A stretch of 64,000 nucleotides of DNA, taken from positions 272,155 through 336,154 of the forward strand of contig JACABB010000001.1 of the NCBI GenBank assembly GCA_013376985.1, read 5' to 3'. Both the position numbers and the translations under genes were made by a program. Origin of the DNA: Bacteroidales bacterium. Its GTDB lineage: Bacteria; Bacteroidota; Bacteroidia; Bacteroidales; Tenuifilaceae. This document shows, one piece after another, positions 43,250 through 52,301 of the stretch; position 1 is the first letter of the stretch, and each line of letters opens with the position of its first letter. The notes under the pieces were generated by a model. That model was not told the origin of the DNA and ran no database searches. It worked only from the letters and a program-made list of their open reading frames with translations.

Positions 43250-44686
43250 ATGAGAATCCTATTTATATACTCTACCACTAAAACAGTAAACATACGAAAA
43301 CCGCTGAGAGGGCAGGAGGATATATATTTTGGTATCTCATATATCTCCTCAATGCTAAAGCAGCATAGCCACCAAACGGCGTTGGTTGTTCTTGATAGAA
43401 GATATGGCACTAAAAATCATAAAACAGTAGATGATAAAATTGGATGTTTCAAGCCCGATATTATCTGCTATACATCAGTATTCAGCGAGTTTGAGTTTGT
43501 TAGCAGTATTGCAAAGGATATTCGGGATAAATACCCAAGCATATTTACCATAATAGGAGGGGTTCATGTCTCCCTTAACCCAAAGGAGGAGTACCTTAAC
43601 CTTTACGGCGCAATATGTATTGGCGAAGGAGAGTACCCTGTTTTGGAACTAGCCGAAAGGATTCAGAATGGTGAATCCTACTACGATATCCAAAATCTCT
43701 GGTTTAAAAAGGATGGACAGGTTATTAAAAACCCTCCACGCCCATTCACTGAACATTTAAGCGAGTTACCATTCCCGGATAGGGAGATGTGGCAGGAGTG
43801 GATACTAGAGCCAAACTCAAAGATTACAGTGCTTCTGGGTAGGGGATGTCCGTTTAACTGTACCTACTGCTGTAACCATAAAATTAGATCGATTACAAGC
43901 GGTAAGTACGTTAGGTTAAGGGAGATTCAGGATATTATAAATGAGATGGATGAAGTTACAAAGCGGCTTCCTGCCGTTAATGAGTTCTTCCTTGAGATAG
44001 AGACGTGCGGGGTGGATCCCGATTGGATTATCGCAATTTGCGATGCACTTTATAAGTTTAATGAGCAAACTACAACACCAAAATCCTTTGCCACAAACCT
44101 GCGGGTTTTCCCGGGTATTAAGGACGAACCAATCTTTCAATCTCTAAAAAAAGCGAACTTCACGGCAGTTTCAATTGGCCTAGAATCGGGCAACGAAGAT
44201 GTACGTAGGAATATCCTTAATCGCAACTACTCCAATGATGATATTCGCAGGGTGGTTGCTACTGCCCGAAAGTATGGGATACGAGTTGGTATCTACAATA
44301 TAATAGGCATCCCGGGTGAAACCTACTCTCAGTTTTTAGATACTCTTGCGATGAATCAGGAGTTGCAGCCCGACTGGCACGCAACCTCTATCTTTTTCCC
44401 CTACGAGGGAACGGCACTATACGAAAAAGCCCTTGAAATGGGGGTTATTCCTAAAAACATCAATTTCAATAACGAACGCCAGAGGGCTATATTAGATTTG
44501 CCGGGCTTTTCGAAACGTCAAATCCAAAAATCGTTCGATTCATTCCACTACGATGTTTACAAAAAGGCGAAGAGGAGGAGTATTGTAAAACTGACCATAT
44601 ACTTTATGCAGAAATTTCTTGGGCATAACTTTATGGCGAATGTTAAGGTGATGGTAATAAGGATGGTTGCAGGGTTAAAAAAGTAG
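43250..44686 (+). CDS. B12-binding-type radical SAM protein
   Basis: The protein has 478 residues. Residues 1-165 look like a cobalamin-binding domain of the radical SAM type (KTVNIRKPLRGQED and TIIGGVHVSLNPKEEYLNL), without an obvious D-x-H-x-x-G motif. The radical SAM core follows with the cluster motif C-x3-C-x2-C in GRGCPFNCTYCCNH (Cys200, Cys204, Cys207), then EIETCGVDPDWI, SIGLESGNEDVRRNILNRNY and NIIGIPGETYSQFLDTL. Relatives do C-methylation, epimerisation or other radical chemistry on lipids, sugars and natural products. The acyltransferase gene 20 bases upstream suggests a lipid or glycan target, but no substrate can be named. Confidence 0.9.
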   Translation: MRILFIYSTTKTVNIRKPLRGQEDIYFGISYISSMLKQHSHQTALVVLDRRYGTKNHKTVDDKIGCFKPDIICYTSVFSEFEFVSSIAKDIRDKYPSIFTIIGGVHVSLNPKEEYLNLYGAICIGEGEYPVLELAERIQNGESYYDIQNLWFKKDGQVIKNPPRPFTEHLSELPFPDREMWQEWILEPNSKITVLLGRGCPFNCTYCCNHKIRSITSGKYVRLREIQDIINEMDEVTKRLPAVNEFFLEIETCGVDPDWIIAICDALYKFNEQTTTPKSFATNLRVFPGIKDEPIFQSLKKANFTAVSIGLESGNEDVRRNILNRNYSNDDIRRVVATARKYGIRVGIYNIIGIPGETYSQFLDTLAMNQELQPDWHATSIFFPYEGTALYEKALEMGVIPKNINFNNERQRAILDLPGFSKRQIQKSFDSFHYDVYKKAKRRSIVKLTIYFMQKFLGHNFMANVKVMVIRMVAGLKK

Positions 44687-44704
44687 AAGAAAAATATAAT
44701 AATT

Positions 44705-47062
44705 CTACTCTTCTTTTTTAAACGAAACTCTCAAATTATCAATGTAAATCTCACCGTGGGTTTTGTCGGGATTGTAAACGTAAACCTTAAGTAGTCCTTT
44801 TTTATGGATCTCTTTTGATAGTCTCTTGATAATAAAAGCGGAATTCCATTCTTTTGATGCAATACTTAACTTGCGGGGCTCCCAGAAATCGGAATTTTCA
44901 GAATTCTCAAGGGATATAACGAGAATAGCAGTCCTCACATTAGGACTTCTGTACCAAACATCTGCCTCAACAGAAAGGGCGTTCAGAGTATCTTTCCATA
45001 AAGAATCAAGATGAACAGAATATGTGTATGAAAAACCATTTGCAGGAACAATGTTTGAGTACTTTCCAGAATAACTATACGCATCTGTAAGTGAACTGAA
45101 TGTGGTGCTATCCTTCTGCTCAAAGTCAAACATTTTTTGTTTTATAATAGTCTCTTGTGATTTAACCAGTTTATTAAATAACGAATAAGCATCCTGATTT
45201 GATTGGGAATCGCTTATTTTATGGCTAATATCTATTCTCTCCCAATGTATTATTGATTCTTTATTATAAAAGCGAGGGTTGGAACACCTTAATTTTACCT
45301 TTTCAACGGTTGGCTCAATCTCATTATTTAAGGGGTTTTGTATTAATGGGTTAACCCACAAACCATCCTGTGCATTTGATTCAACAAATCTATAACTAAG
45401 CATTCTTCCATTATCAAGCAGATAATCAATGTACAAAGTCTCGCCTTTATATAAAAAGGATTTTATTGCACCAAAGTTTGTTCCTTTGCAAAGGAATTTT
45501 GCTCTAATAATTGCATTTGTAATTTTAGGAACATCAACCCACTCGTCCCATTTAACGGTATCAGTAAAAATTTCTTTGGGAGATAATAAGTTATTTGCAG
45601 TTCCTTTCTTAAAAAGCAAAAACTTATCGGTTTTGTTAACGATGCTGTAGTTATTAAAAATTGTAAGAATAGAATTTGGTTCATCATTAAGGATATATCG
45701 ACCATCCAAAGATCCGAGTTTTCCATAGTTGCCGTCATCGATTAGCTGAAAAATAATATAATCAGCACCATTATTTCTTCGAAAATTAGAAGCAGATTTC
45801 TTATCTAACCAGCTTGAAAATGCTCCTGATTGCAGTGTGGTTCTAGGCTTCCATTTTAAATTATTTGCCGGAATATAACTTAAGTCCCAGGGATAAACAT
45901 CAATAGTAGAGTCTCCTATTTCCTTACGTATTTCATCTGGTAATATGTTTTTGCTAATGTTTTTGATTGAAACTTCTTTTTGTTTCTCTATTAACCCATT
46001 ATAGTTAAAAAATACTTCGGTGAAGTTCTTATAACCAGCAAGATCTATACGATAACCATTAAAGTTTTCCGTGTTTCTATAATTCGCAAACAGAGATGCA
46101 ATACCCAAAATCGGAATAAGAATATGAATTGGTCTGATTTTCTGGATTGTAAAGAATAATATCGACCAAAAGATAATGGTAAAACTTACTATCAAAGAGT
46201 AATGACTTGCATCCTCGCGCGACATTGCATGTTTCCACATAAAGAAAAGAGGAAAGAGAAGCAACAGGAAAGCAAACCTTGTTATTCTTTCCTTAAACAA
46301 AAAAGGGATGGAGAATATTGATATTATAAAAAGTGAAAGTAGATACCAGTTGTTATCTGGCGATAAAGCAAGTGAGGGATAACCCTCCATCATTTTAAAA
46401 ATGCCCCAAAAGTAATTTATAAGTAAAGGAATACTTTGATATAGAATCATTCCAATAAAAAAAACAGAGAGGGTGGCGGAAAAAATTAGGATAAGTATTT
46501 GTCTTACACTTCTGTTAATCGAATAATCGTAAACGATGTAAACGAAAATAACACTAAAAGCATTAATACCTATTGATGATTTTATAAATAAACCTATTGA
46601 AGCCAAAAGGATAGCCCAAATGAACAGAATAAATTTTTTATTGCCTGAAAATATTAACAATGAGATTGCACAACCACCAATAATGGCGATATCTATCGTT
46701 ACAAAGTAAGATACAATTAGCGTAACCAAAATGTTTATTGCCTTTATCCATTTATTTGTGCTTTGACCTAACTCTAAAAGAAGAAATAGAAATGCAAGTT
46801 TTATTAAAGAGAAGAACAGAACAGCTATTAAAACATTATTGCCAACAACAATCGGATGCTTTAAAAATCCTAAAATTCCTATTGGAAAAACTAAATGTCT
46901 TAAAAAATCAAAGTCGTTAATAAATAAATGGTTGAGAGCCCACATATAAGGTGAATCAAGCCCTGTTGTAAAGTAGGGTTCGAATTTCAGAAAGGATAAA
47001 ACAAATATTATTACACTAATAATAATGTTTAACTTTTTTGTGGAAATATTTGGTAACCTCAT
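44705..47062 (-). CDS. Large polytopic membrane protein with extracytoplasmic C-terminal domain
   Basis: The protein has 785 residues. The first about 380 hold roughly 12 hydrophobic segments, and the layout (N-terminal helix, an early loop FKFEPYFTTGLDSPYMWALN, then many helices) resembles GT-C type or O-antigen-ligase-like membrane proteins. I cannot point to a catalytic Asp motif with confidence. The remaining about 400 residues are predominantly soluble and may contain a carbohydrate-binding-like beta-sandwich (GFSYTYSVHLDSLWKDTLNALSV and TAILVISLENSENSDFWEPR). It may act in glycan assembly or modification. It converges on the radical SAM gene, and its 5' end is 55 bases from a terminator that closes the next operon. 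Confidence 0.72.
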   Translation of the reverse strand: MRLPNISTKKLNIIISVIIFVLSFLKFEPYFTTGLDSPYMWALNHLFINDFDFLRHLVFPIGILGFLKHPIVVGNNVLIAVLFFSLIKLAFLFLLLELGQSTNKWIKAINILVTLIVSYFVTIDIAIIGGCAISLLIFSGNKKFILFIWAILLASIGLFIKSSIGINAFSVIFVYIVYDYSINRSVRQILILIFSATLSVFFIGMILYQSIPLLINYFWGIFKMMEGYPSLALSPDNNWYLLSLFIISIFSIPFLFKERITRFAFLLLLFPLFFMWKHAMSREDASHYSLIVSFTIIFWSILFFTIQKIRPIHILIPILGIASLFANYRNTENFNGYRIDLAGYKNFTEVFFNYNGLIEKQKEVSIKNISKNILPDEIRKEIGDSTIDVYPWDLSYIPANNLKWKPRTTLQSGAFSSWLDKKSASNFRRNNGADYIIFQLIDDGNYGKLGSLDGRYILNDEPNSILTIFNNYSIVNKTDKFLLFKKGTANNLLSPKEIFTDTVKWDEWVDVPKITNAIIRAKFLCKGTNFGAIKSFLYKGETLYIDYLLDNGRMLSYRFVESNAQDGLWVNPLIQNPLNNEIEPTVEKVKLRCSNPRFYNKESIIHWERIDISHKISDSQSNQDAYSLFNKLVKSQETIIKQKMFDFEQKDSTTFSSLTDAYSYSGKYSNIVPANGFSYTYSVHLDSLWKDTLNALSVEADVWYRSPNVRTAILVISLENSENSDFWEPRKLSIASKEWNSAFIIKRLSKEIHKKGLLKVYVYNPDKTHGEIYIDNLRVSFKKEE

Positions 47063-47116
47063 ATGGGTTTAATCAATGATTTTAAACATTCAACTTCAAT
47101 ATAAAACAATAAAAAA

Positions 47117-47145
47117 ACCAGAACACTACAAAGATATGTTCTGGT
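47117..47145 (-). terminator. Intrinsic terminator after the GNVGIG-repeat gene
   Basis: ACCAGAACA (47117-47125) and TGTTCTGGT (47137-47145) form a perfect 9-bp stem with an 11-base loop. On the minus strand TTTTTTTATTG follows. It ends the operon that starts at about 51935. Confidence 0.82.
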
Positions 47146-47168
47146 AATCAAATAAGTTAATATTTCTT

Positions 47169-48461
47169 CTAATTCGTTTTTTGCTTGACCTCTTTTTCTA
47201 ACACTTCAATTTTCTTGTTAAGTTCAATAATATAAAGTGTTAACTCCTCGACCTTTTTTAAAAGTAAGTTATCCATTTCACCTACACTATAACCATTCTT
47301 CTTAAACTCTTCGGCCGAAGGAACTTCAGGTAAGTGATTATTCTCCTTAACAAATCTTTCGAGCAGAGGAAGGTTCAAAAGTTTATAATCATTATTAAAA
47401 ACATAATCAGAATTAGGAACATCTGCAATAACCTTAACGCCTTCACAAAGAATACTGCCGTTAACTGCAAGTTTGTATCCTTGAGTATTATATGTATCTA
47501 TTCCAACACTCCCGGAATGGAAAAAAAACAGGCTTGCTGCAAATGATAAAGGTACATGTTCCGTCCCAGCATCATTAAAAGCACTAAGTGTTGGCCCTCT
47601 TTTGTCTGTCAACTTCCAATCCTCAACATCAAGGTTAAAGCCTGTAGGAAAATGCCACCTTTGAGAACCAACAACATCTAAAATGTATTGAGGATTTGTT
47701 GTTCCAATACCAACATTGCCATTCCCATCAATCCTCACTTTTTCCGTTGAATTTGTGTAAAAGCGTAAAGTCCCACCGCTTTGATTTGCCGCTATATTTA
47801 ATGCTCCATCGCTAACACCTAAACCATAATAGGCAGACCCACTCTCGTATAACCTTATATGGCTTGTTTGCTCTGAGGAACTAGGTGCACTTGAACTAAT
47901 ATAATAATTACCAAAACTTAATTTTGCGCCAGGTGTTGTTGTTCCAATGCCAACATTGCCAGTATTCAAATTCCAAACTTGAATTAACTTATCTGCATTA
48001 CCAACACCCGAACGCCCATGTAACCCCAATATATGTACAACCTCATTTTCTAACTGAAAATCGGCAGTGGGAGTATTTGTTCCTGCTGAATTCATTAAAC
48101 GCAGCATGTAAGATGTGGGTGATCCAGTCATATTTTTATCTATGGTTAGCAGTGCTCCTGGGGTTGATGTTCCAATACCAACATTGCCCCCTTTAAACCA
48201 GCTATTTCCGGCAGGATTAATACTCCATTTGTTATCCCTATCATAAAGAGATCCGAAACCAAATGCTATATTCCCATAAAACCAACTGTACGAGCCATTT
48301 GTATAAATTCCTGATGGAAAATAAGCAGCATTACCGGTACCCGCATAGTTTCCAGTGCTTATGTAACCCCCATTACCGCTATTGGATGGAGCATCATGTG
48401 TTTGTCCAAATGCTACAAATGCTACTATTTGTATAACAAGTATTAATACAATTCTTTTCAT
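47169..48461 (-). CDS. Secreted protein with GNVGIGTTxP repeats and coiled-coil C-terminus
   Basis: The protein has 430 residues with a signal peptide (about 1-20, VAFVAFGQT). The Gly-Asn-rich motif GNVGIGTTNP or a variant recurs four times (GGNVGIGTSTPGALLTIDK, GNVGIGTTTPGAKLSF, GNGNVGIGTTNPQYILDV and a degenerate fourth, GSVGIDTYNTQGYKLAV). It is a common Bacteroidota motif seen in phage-tail-fibre-like and surface proteins. The C-terminal LPEVPSAEEFKKNGYSVGEM plus a heptad region (MDNLLLKKVEELTLYIIELNKK) resembles the start of a peptidase-S74-like chaperone or trimerising coiled coil. The gene follows the amidase gene by 20 bases. Confidence 0.82.
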   Translation of the reverse strand: MKRIVLILVIQIVAFVAFGQTHDAPSNSGNGGYISTGNYAGTGNAAYFPSGIYTNGSYSWFYGNIAFGFGSLYDRDNKWSINPAGNSWFKGGNVGIGTSTPGALLTIDKNMTGSPTSYMLRLMNSAGTNTPTADFQLENEVVHILGLHGRSGVGNADKLIQVWNLNTGNVGIGTTTPGAKLSFGNYYISSSAPSSSEQTSHIRLYESGSAYYGLGVSDGALNIAANQSGGTLRFYTNSTEKVRIDGNGNVGIGTTNPQYILDVVGSQRWHFPTGFNLDVEDWKLTDKRGPTLSAFNDAGTEHVPLSFAASLFFFHSGSVGIDTYNTQGYKLAVNGSILCEGVKVIADVPNSDYVFNNDYKLLNLPLLERFVKENNHLPEVPSAEEFKKNGYSVGEMDNLLLKKVEELTLYIIELNKKIEVLEKEVKQKTN

Positions 48462-48481
48462 TTTATGTGGTTTTTATATTG

Positions 48482-51049
48482 TTAGTTCTTAATAAATACC
48501 TTGCTAATCGCCTTACTGGTTTTAACCAGCCTTACACAGTAAACTCCGGGTGAAAAATGCTCCGCGTTAAACTGCTGCTGGTTGCTAAACCCATCCGTTT
48601 TCTTAAGCATTAGCGTTCCTGTTGAGTTTAAAATCTCTATGCTTAAAATTTGTGAAATATCTCCAGAATATTTAAGATTTATAGTGCTTGTAGCGGGATT
48701 GGGGAAAATTTCGAAATTATCATTTTGATATGCGTTTTTTTTGTTTTCACAACTACATGTATTGGAAAAAGTAGTAACAGTTCGATGTTCATTTATAAAC
48801 TTCAATGTCATTATATCTGATGAATAATTTAATAAATCATCGTTCTCACCATTATTGTAATCATTAAAACTTTTAACGGATGATTGATTAGTACAAGAGT
48901 ATTGCAGAATATTTTTATCTATGTAAGCCTCAAATGTTCCTCCTATTGTTGTATTTGGAAGTATTGAAATTTCATTAGACGCAATTATTGATACATTAGA
49001 AGAAACAGATTCATCCTTCATAGTAATATTTGCAGAATAATACTTCCCTAATAATGTTTTGTTTTCTAATAACTCATTTTCAGATAGCACATAAAAATAT
49101 ATTGATCTTTCTGTCCAATCAGGATCTAATACAGCCAGTTTTAGCCTGTATATGTCTCCTTCATGCAACACTACATTCATTTGGGCAAAAACTTTTTCAA
49201 TATCAATGTCTCCTATTTTATTATAAGGATTATCTATGTCTATTCTTTCCTCAAACCATTTAACTTTTTCATCGCTAGTATATTCTAAATTATTATTGCA
49301 TTTAATTAAAGATACAAAATACTTGAAATAACAATTAATATCACACGTCCATCCAAGCAACCAATGACAATTTTCTTCTTTAGTATATATTCCCAATGAA
49401 CAATCAACTATTTTATAAAATGTAGTTGTATTAAAAACGGAGGGAGTACAATCATAATGACTTATTTCTGAATAATGAATTGGCAAAGGGAAAACACCCA
49501 ATCTAAAAATTTTATCTTTACATACAAACGCCAAATCTCTTTCCCCATTAATAGTGATTCCCTCAAACGTTTTAAGGGAGCCATTTGTTATTTTGGGGTT
49601 AGAAAAAGTTGTTCCTGGCGATCCTTGTGGTGGGCCACAAGGAACAGATCCACTACCACTTCCTGTGCCTATTATTATCGGTGAGGTAGTATAATAATGT
49701 ATAAAATTAACATCTGTTATAGGTGAAACAAGAACTTCATTAAAATTCATATAGTTCCTGACAGAAACTACCGCTTCATTCCAGTCCACAGGTATTAATA
49801 ATTCATACTTCCCGCTCTTATCCGAAAGACATGTGGTTGGATCATAAAAATCGGGGTAAAAACTTAAACCACTTATTTCATTTGAACTTTCGTTATCAAC
49901 TTTATTTGAAGACGAATTCAATCTCGGTTTTTGATAGCTCCACATTTCTGCACCTTGCAATGGAGATAAAGCATTATTATAGATTACCCCTTTAATTAAC
50001 GCTCCATTTAAAGGTACTTTAAGCAAATCTCTATGGCTTGGCATATGTACCTTATTCCAATCGAATTTACCCCAAGGTTTGGATTCTATACATAATGCCA
50101 TTCCTGTTTCCATCGTAATAGGGATATTAGAATCGAAAATAAACGTCTGCTCTTGGTTTGGAGTCAAAAAGTAAGATTTGTTAGTACCCAACTGACAAAA
50201 ATCACTGGTTGGTGTTTCATAAGATTTCATCGGGAAATGCCTTAGCATTGTCCTTATATCACCACTTATACTCTGTGTTGTAATGTTTTTTACGGTTACG
50301 CTAATTTTACAATAATTTGAGCTGCTGGCAAAGCAGGGTAAATTAATAATACTATAGCTTAGAACATTTAAATCGCCAAAAGTTTCCTGCAACGCCTCAA
50401 AATAGGCAAAGGCGAACTTACTTCGCCAGCCATCGTTTTCAAGCTTTAACATATCATCAACATTGTCAGCAAAACCTATCTCATTTAAGCAGCCTGGCAT
50501 TTTTAATGTTTTTAAAACGGCGAGGTGAAATCCTAGGTAAGTATTATCTTCCTCAACCCCTCCATTTCTGTTTCCGCTTCTATCTGCCCAGTTACCTTGG
50601 TCAACCATATTATCCTGCACTTTTTGAGCATACTTTACAAGGAGTGTATTATTCGTATTGAATTTCTGGTTGCAATAAAACGTTTCGGTACCCGTTGCTG
50701 ATCCATTTCCGCCATTACAGTGAATGCTTAAAAAGTAAACTTGCCCCGGAGCTTGGTCTTCATATGCATTTGCTATTGCTGCTCGATCATATTCTAAAAC
50801 ATTACTTCCTGTGTTATTATCTGGCCTTGTTAATACGACCAACCAATCAAGGTAAAAATTGGTTTCGATTATACTTTTTAGCTTATTAGCAACCTCCCAG
50901 TTGGTTTGAACCTCGCAAAATGTTCTTATTGGTTGAAGGGTGGTGGTATTATCCATGTTATGACCGGGGTCTATTACAATTATTTTATCCTGAGCATTAC
51001 TGCTAATTATAAATAGAATCAAACCTGTTAGAAATACTGTTTTTTTCAT
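48482..51049 (-). CDS. N-acetylmuramoyl-L-alanine amidase (Amidase_3) with T9SS sorting C-terminus
   Basis: The protein has 855 residues. After a signal peptide (1-19, ISSNAQ) the Amidase_3 zinc residues can be read in order: VIDPGHN (His), FCEVQTNWEVANKL (Glu), FLSIHCNGGN (His) and CLNEIGFADN (Glu, catalytic), all within the first about 220 residues. A long beta-rich middle (Ig or carbohydrate-binding) follows. The end is a type A T9SS sorting domain: FEIFPNPATSTINLKYSG and FSPGVYCVRLV, finishing KVFIKN. It should cleave peptidoglycan amide bonds at or outside the cell surface, which is unusual for an amidase and suggests attack on other bacteria or surface turnover. It sits 4 bases after the beta-propeller gene. 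Confidence 0.9.
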   Translation of the reverse strand: MKKTVFLTGLILFIISSNAQDKIIVIDPGHNMDNTTTLQPIRTFCEVQTNWEVANKLKSIIETNFYLDWLVVLTRPDNNTGSNVLEYDRAAIANAYEDQAPGQVYFLSIHCNGGNGSATGTETFYCNQKFNTNNTLLVKYAQKVQDNMVDQGNWADRSGNRNGGVEEDNTYLGFHLAVLKTLKMPGCLNEIGFADNVDDMLKLENDGWRSKFAFAYFEALQETFGDLNVLSYSIINLPCFASSSNYCKISVTVKNITTQSISGDIRTMLRHFPMKSYETPTSDFCQLGTNKSYFLTPNQEQTFIFDSNIPITMETGMALCIESKPWGKFDWNKVHMPSHRDLLKVPLNGALIKGVIYNNALSPLQGAEMWSYQKPRLNSSSNKVDNESSNEISGLSFYPDFYDPTTCLSDKSGKYELLIPVDWNEAVVSVRNYMNFNEVLVSPITDVNFIHYYTTSPIIIGTGSGSGSVPCGPPQGSPGTTFSNPKITNGSLKTFEGITINGERDLAFVCKDKIFRLGVFPLPIHYSEISHYDCTPSVFNTTTFYKIVDCSLGIYTKEENCHWLLGWTCDINCYFKYFVSLIKCNNNLEYTSDEKVKWFEERIDIDNPYNKIGDIDIEKVFAQMNVVLHEGDIYRLKLAVLDPDWTERSIYFYVLSENELLENKTLLGKYYSANITMKDESVSSNVSIIASNEISILPNTTIGGTFEAYIDKNILQYSCTNQSSVKSFNDYNNGENDDLLNYSSDIMTLKFINEHRTVTTFSNTCSCENKKNAYQNDNFEIFPNPATSTINLKYSGDISQILSIEILNSTGTLMLKKTDGFSNQQQFNAEHFSPGVYCVRLVKTSKAISKVFIKN

Positions 51050-51053
51050 ACCC

Positions 51054-51935
51054 TTATTTTTGAATTACCCTTACAAACTCTATTGTTTCCGATTTGTCCT
51101 CATCATAAATAATCATATCACCTTGGGGTGACCAGTTGGGCCACATTTCAATTTTATCTGGGGTATTTGTCATTTTCCATCTCTTTGAACCATCAGAACT
51201 ACATATATAGATATCCGAGTCAATAATTACATTACCGTCACTAACGCCTAAAAAATAAACTAAATACCTACCATCTGGGGACCAACTTTGACCATGACCA
51301 TTACCTAAACAGCATAGCATCCCGCTACCGTCCATAGCATAAACATACATCTTTCCGTTTTCATGAATAAGAACTTTACTCTGATCTGGGGATATTACAT
51401 AACTATAGTATACCTTTGGAGTCTTGGTGATATCCCATGTTCTAGTGCCATCGGAAGCTTCAACCATACTTCTTTTTATATTAAGTGAAACCGTTATTTC
51501 CCGAGGCTTGGATGTGTTGTCGGTTTTAGAATAGGATATATTGTCATTAGAAACCAATTTTGACATTATATTGTATTTTAACAGTTCTTTGGTGGTTTTC
51601 CCGTTTTTTTGCTTAGCACACTCCTTAAACCTTATTTCACTACCATCCTTTGACCATTTTGCATCAAATCCAGCCATATGCTCCGTAGTTATTGTTTGTA
51701 CAGGAGTGGTATTTTTGAGATCAATTACGTATACTCCTGTATAGGTCTTGGTTACAATTACTTTAGTTCCATCAGGAGAAATTCTCGGGTGGTTAAAACT
51801 ATCCCCCTTTTTTGTAATGGTTGTGGGTGCTCCAAATTGGAATGGGCAGGTTGAAGGATCAAGGAATTTTTCATTTTGTGCAAATAACATATTTGTTGCT
51901 GTACACAAAGCCGTTAAAAACAGTATGCTTTTCAT
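51054..51935 (-). CDS. TolB-like/PD40 beta-propeller secreted protein
   Basis: The protein has 293 residues. A signal peptide (about 1-19, NMLFAQNE) is followed by several WD40-like PD40 blades: HPRISPDGTKVIVTKTYTG, FDAKWSKDGSEIRFKEC, VISPDQSKVLIHENGKMYVY, QSWSPDGRYLVYFL and PNWSPQGDMIIYDED. The SPDG motifs mark the blades, about five or six in all. Such propellers bind proteins, peptides or sugars. It is the first gene of a three-gene operon with the amidase (4 bases apart) and the GNVGIG protein, so the three may form one exported complex. Confidence 0.85.
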   Translation of the reverse strand: MKSILFLTALCTATNMLFAQNEKFLDPSTCPFQFGAPTTITKKGDSFNHPRISPDGTKVIVTKTYTGVYVIDLKNTTPVQTITTEHMAGFDAKWSKDGSEIRFKECAKQKNGKTTKELLKYNIMSKLVSNDNISYSKTDNTSKPREITVSLNIKRSMVEASDGTRTWDITKTPKVYYSYVISPDQSKVLIHENGKMYVYAMDGSGMLCCLGNGHGQSWSPDGRYLVYFLGVSDGNVIIDSDIYICSSDGSKRWKMTNTPDKIEMWPNWSPQGDMIIYDEDKSETIEFVRVIQK

Positions 51936-52014
51936 GGTTAAATAATTATTTTTTGTTCAAGTAAAATATTTATGCGTTTAATTTATATTCTATATCGAAA
52001 ATAATCATCTTTTT

Positions 52015-52158
52015 TTAATTTTCCATCTTTATGTGTGCTATTTTTAATGCCTCAACCATATTAGGAAAGAAAACGTCACTTATTCTGTTTACAAAAAGAA
52101 CTATTTCAATAATATTACCATCCGCAATCCCACATGACACAACTCCTTGTCTTATCAT
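52015..52158 (-). CDS. Candidate small ORF, 47 residues, unsupported by homology
   Basis: An ATG at 52158 opens 47 codons to a TAA at 52015, the only plausible small gene in this gap. It reads MIRQGVVSCGIADGNIIEI at the start and EALKIAHIKMEN at the end and has a balanced residue content. It has no strong ribosome site and no family I recognise. It could be real, a remnant of a larger gene, or chance. The minus strand carries the downstream beta-propeller operon, so it would be upstream in that transcript. Confidence 0.2.
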   Translation of the reverse strand: MIRQGVVSCGIADGNIIEIVLFVNRISDVFFPNMVEALKIAHIKMEN

Positions 52159-52242
52159 AAAAGTAATACATTCTTTTTAGCCACAAAAAGTGGGATTTCA
52201 CATCTTTTCCCCCATATACAACCTAAAACCCTGCAAAACAAT

Positions 52243-52250
52243 TACATTTG
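52243..52250 (+). promoter_or_regulatory. Putative -7 box (TACATTTG) for rnr
   Basis: TACATTTG matches TAnnTTTG and ends 51 bases before the RNase R start. A -33 TTG at usual distance is not present, so the assignment is partial. Confidence 0.42.
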
Positions 52251-52301
52251 CATTGTTGTTAATAATATACTACAATCCTAAATGGGATTAAACTAAGATG
52301 T

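Larger units (their letters stand above)
51936..52301. other. 366-base divergent intergenic region (propeller gene / rnr)
   Basis: The region separates two divergent transcripts. It holds a 47-codon open frame on the minus strand (52015-52158, listed separately) and a TACATTTG box at 52243-52250 for rnr. I see no riboswitch, hairpin terminator or repeat. Confidence 0.4.

Noticed and set aside
44682-44709. AGTAGAA/TTCTACT hairpin between the radical SAM and large membrane-protein genes as terminator
   Set aside because: The 7-bp AU-rich stem has a 14-base loop and overlaps both stop codons. It is too weak to list.
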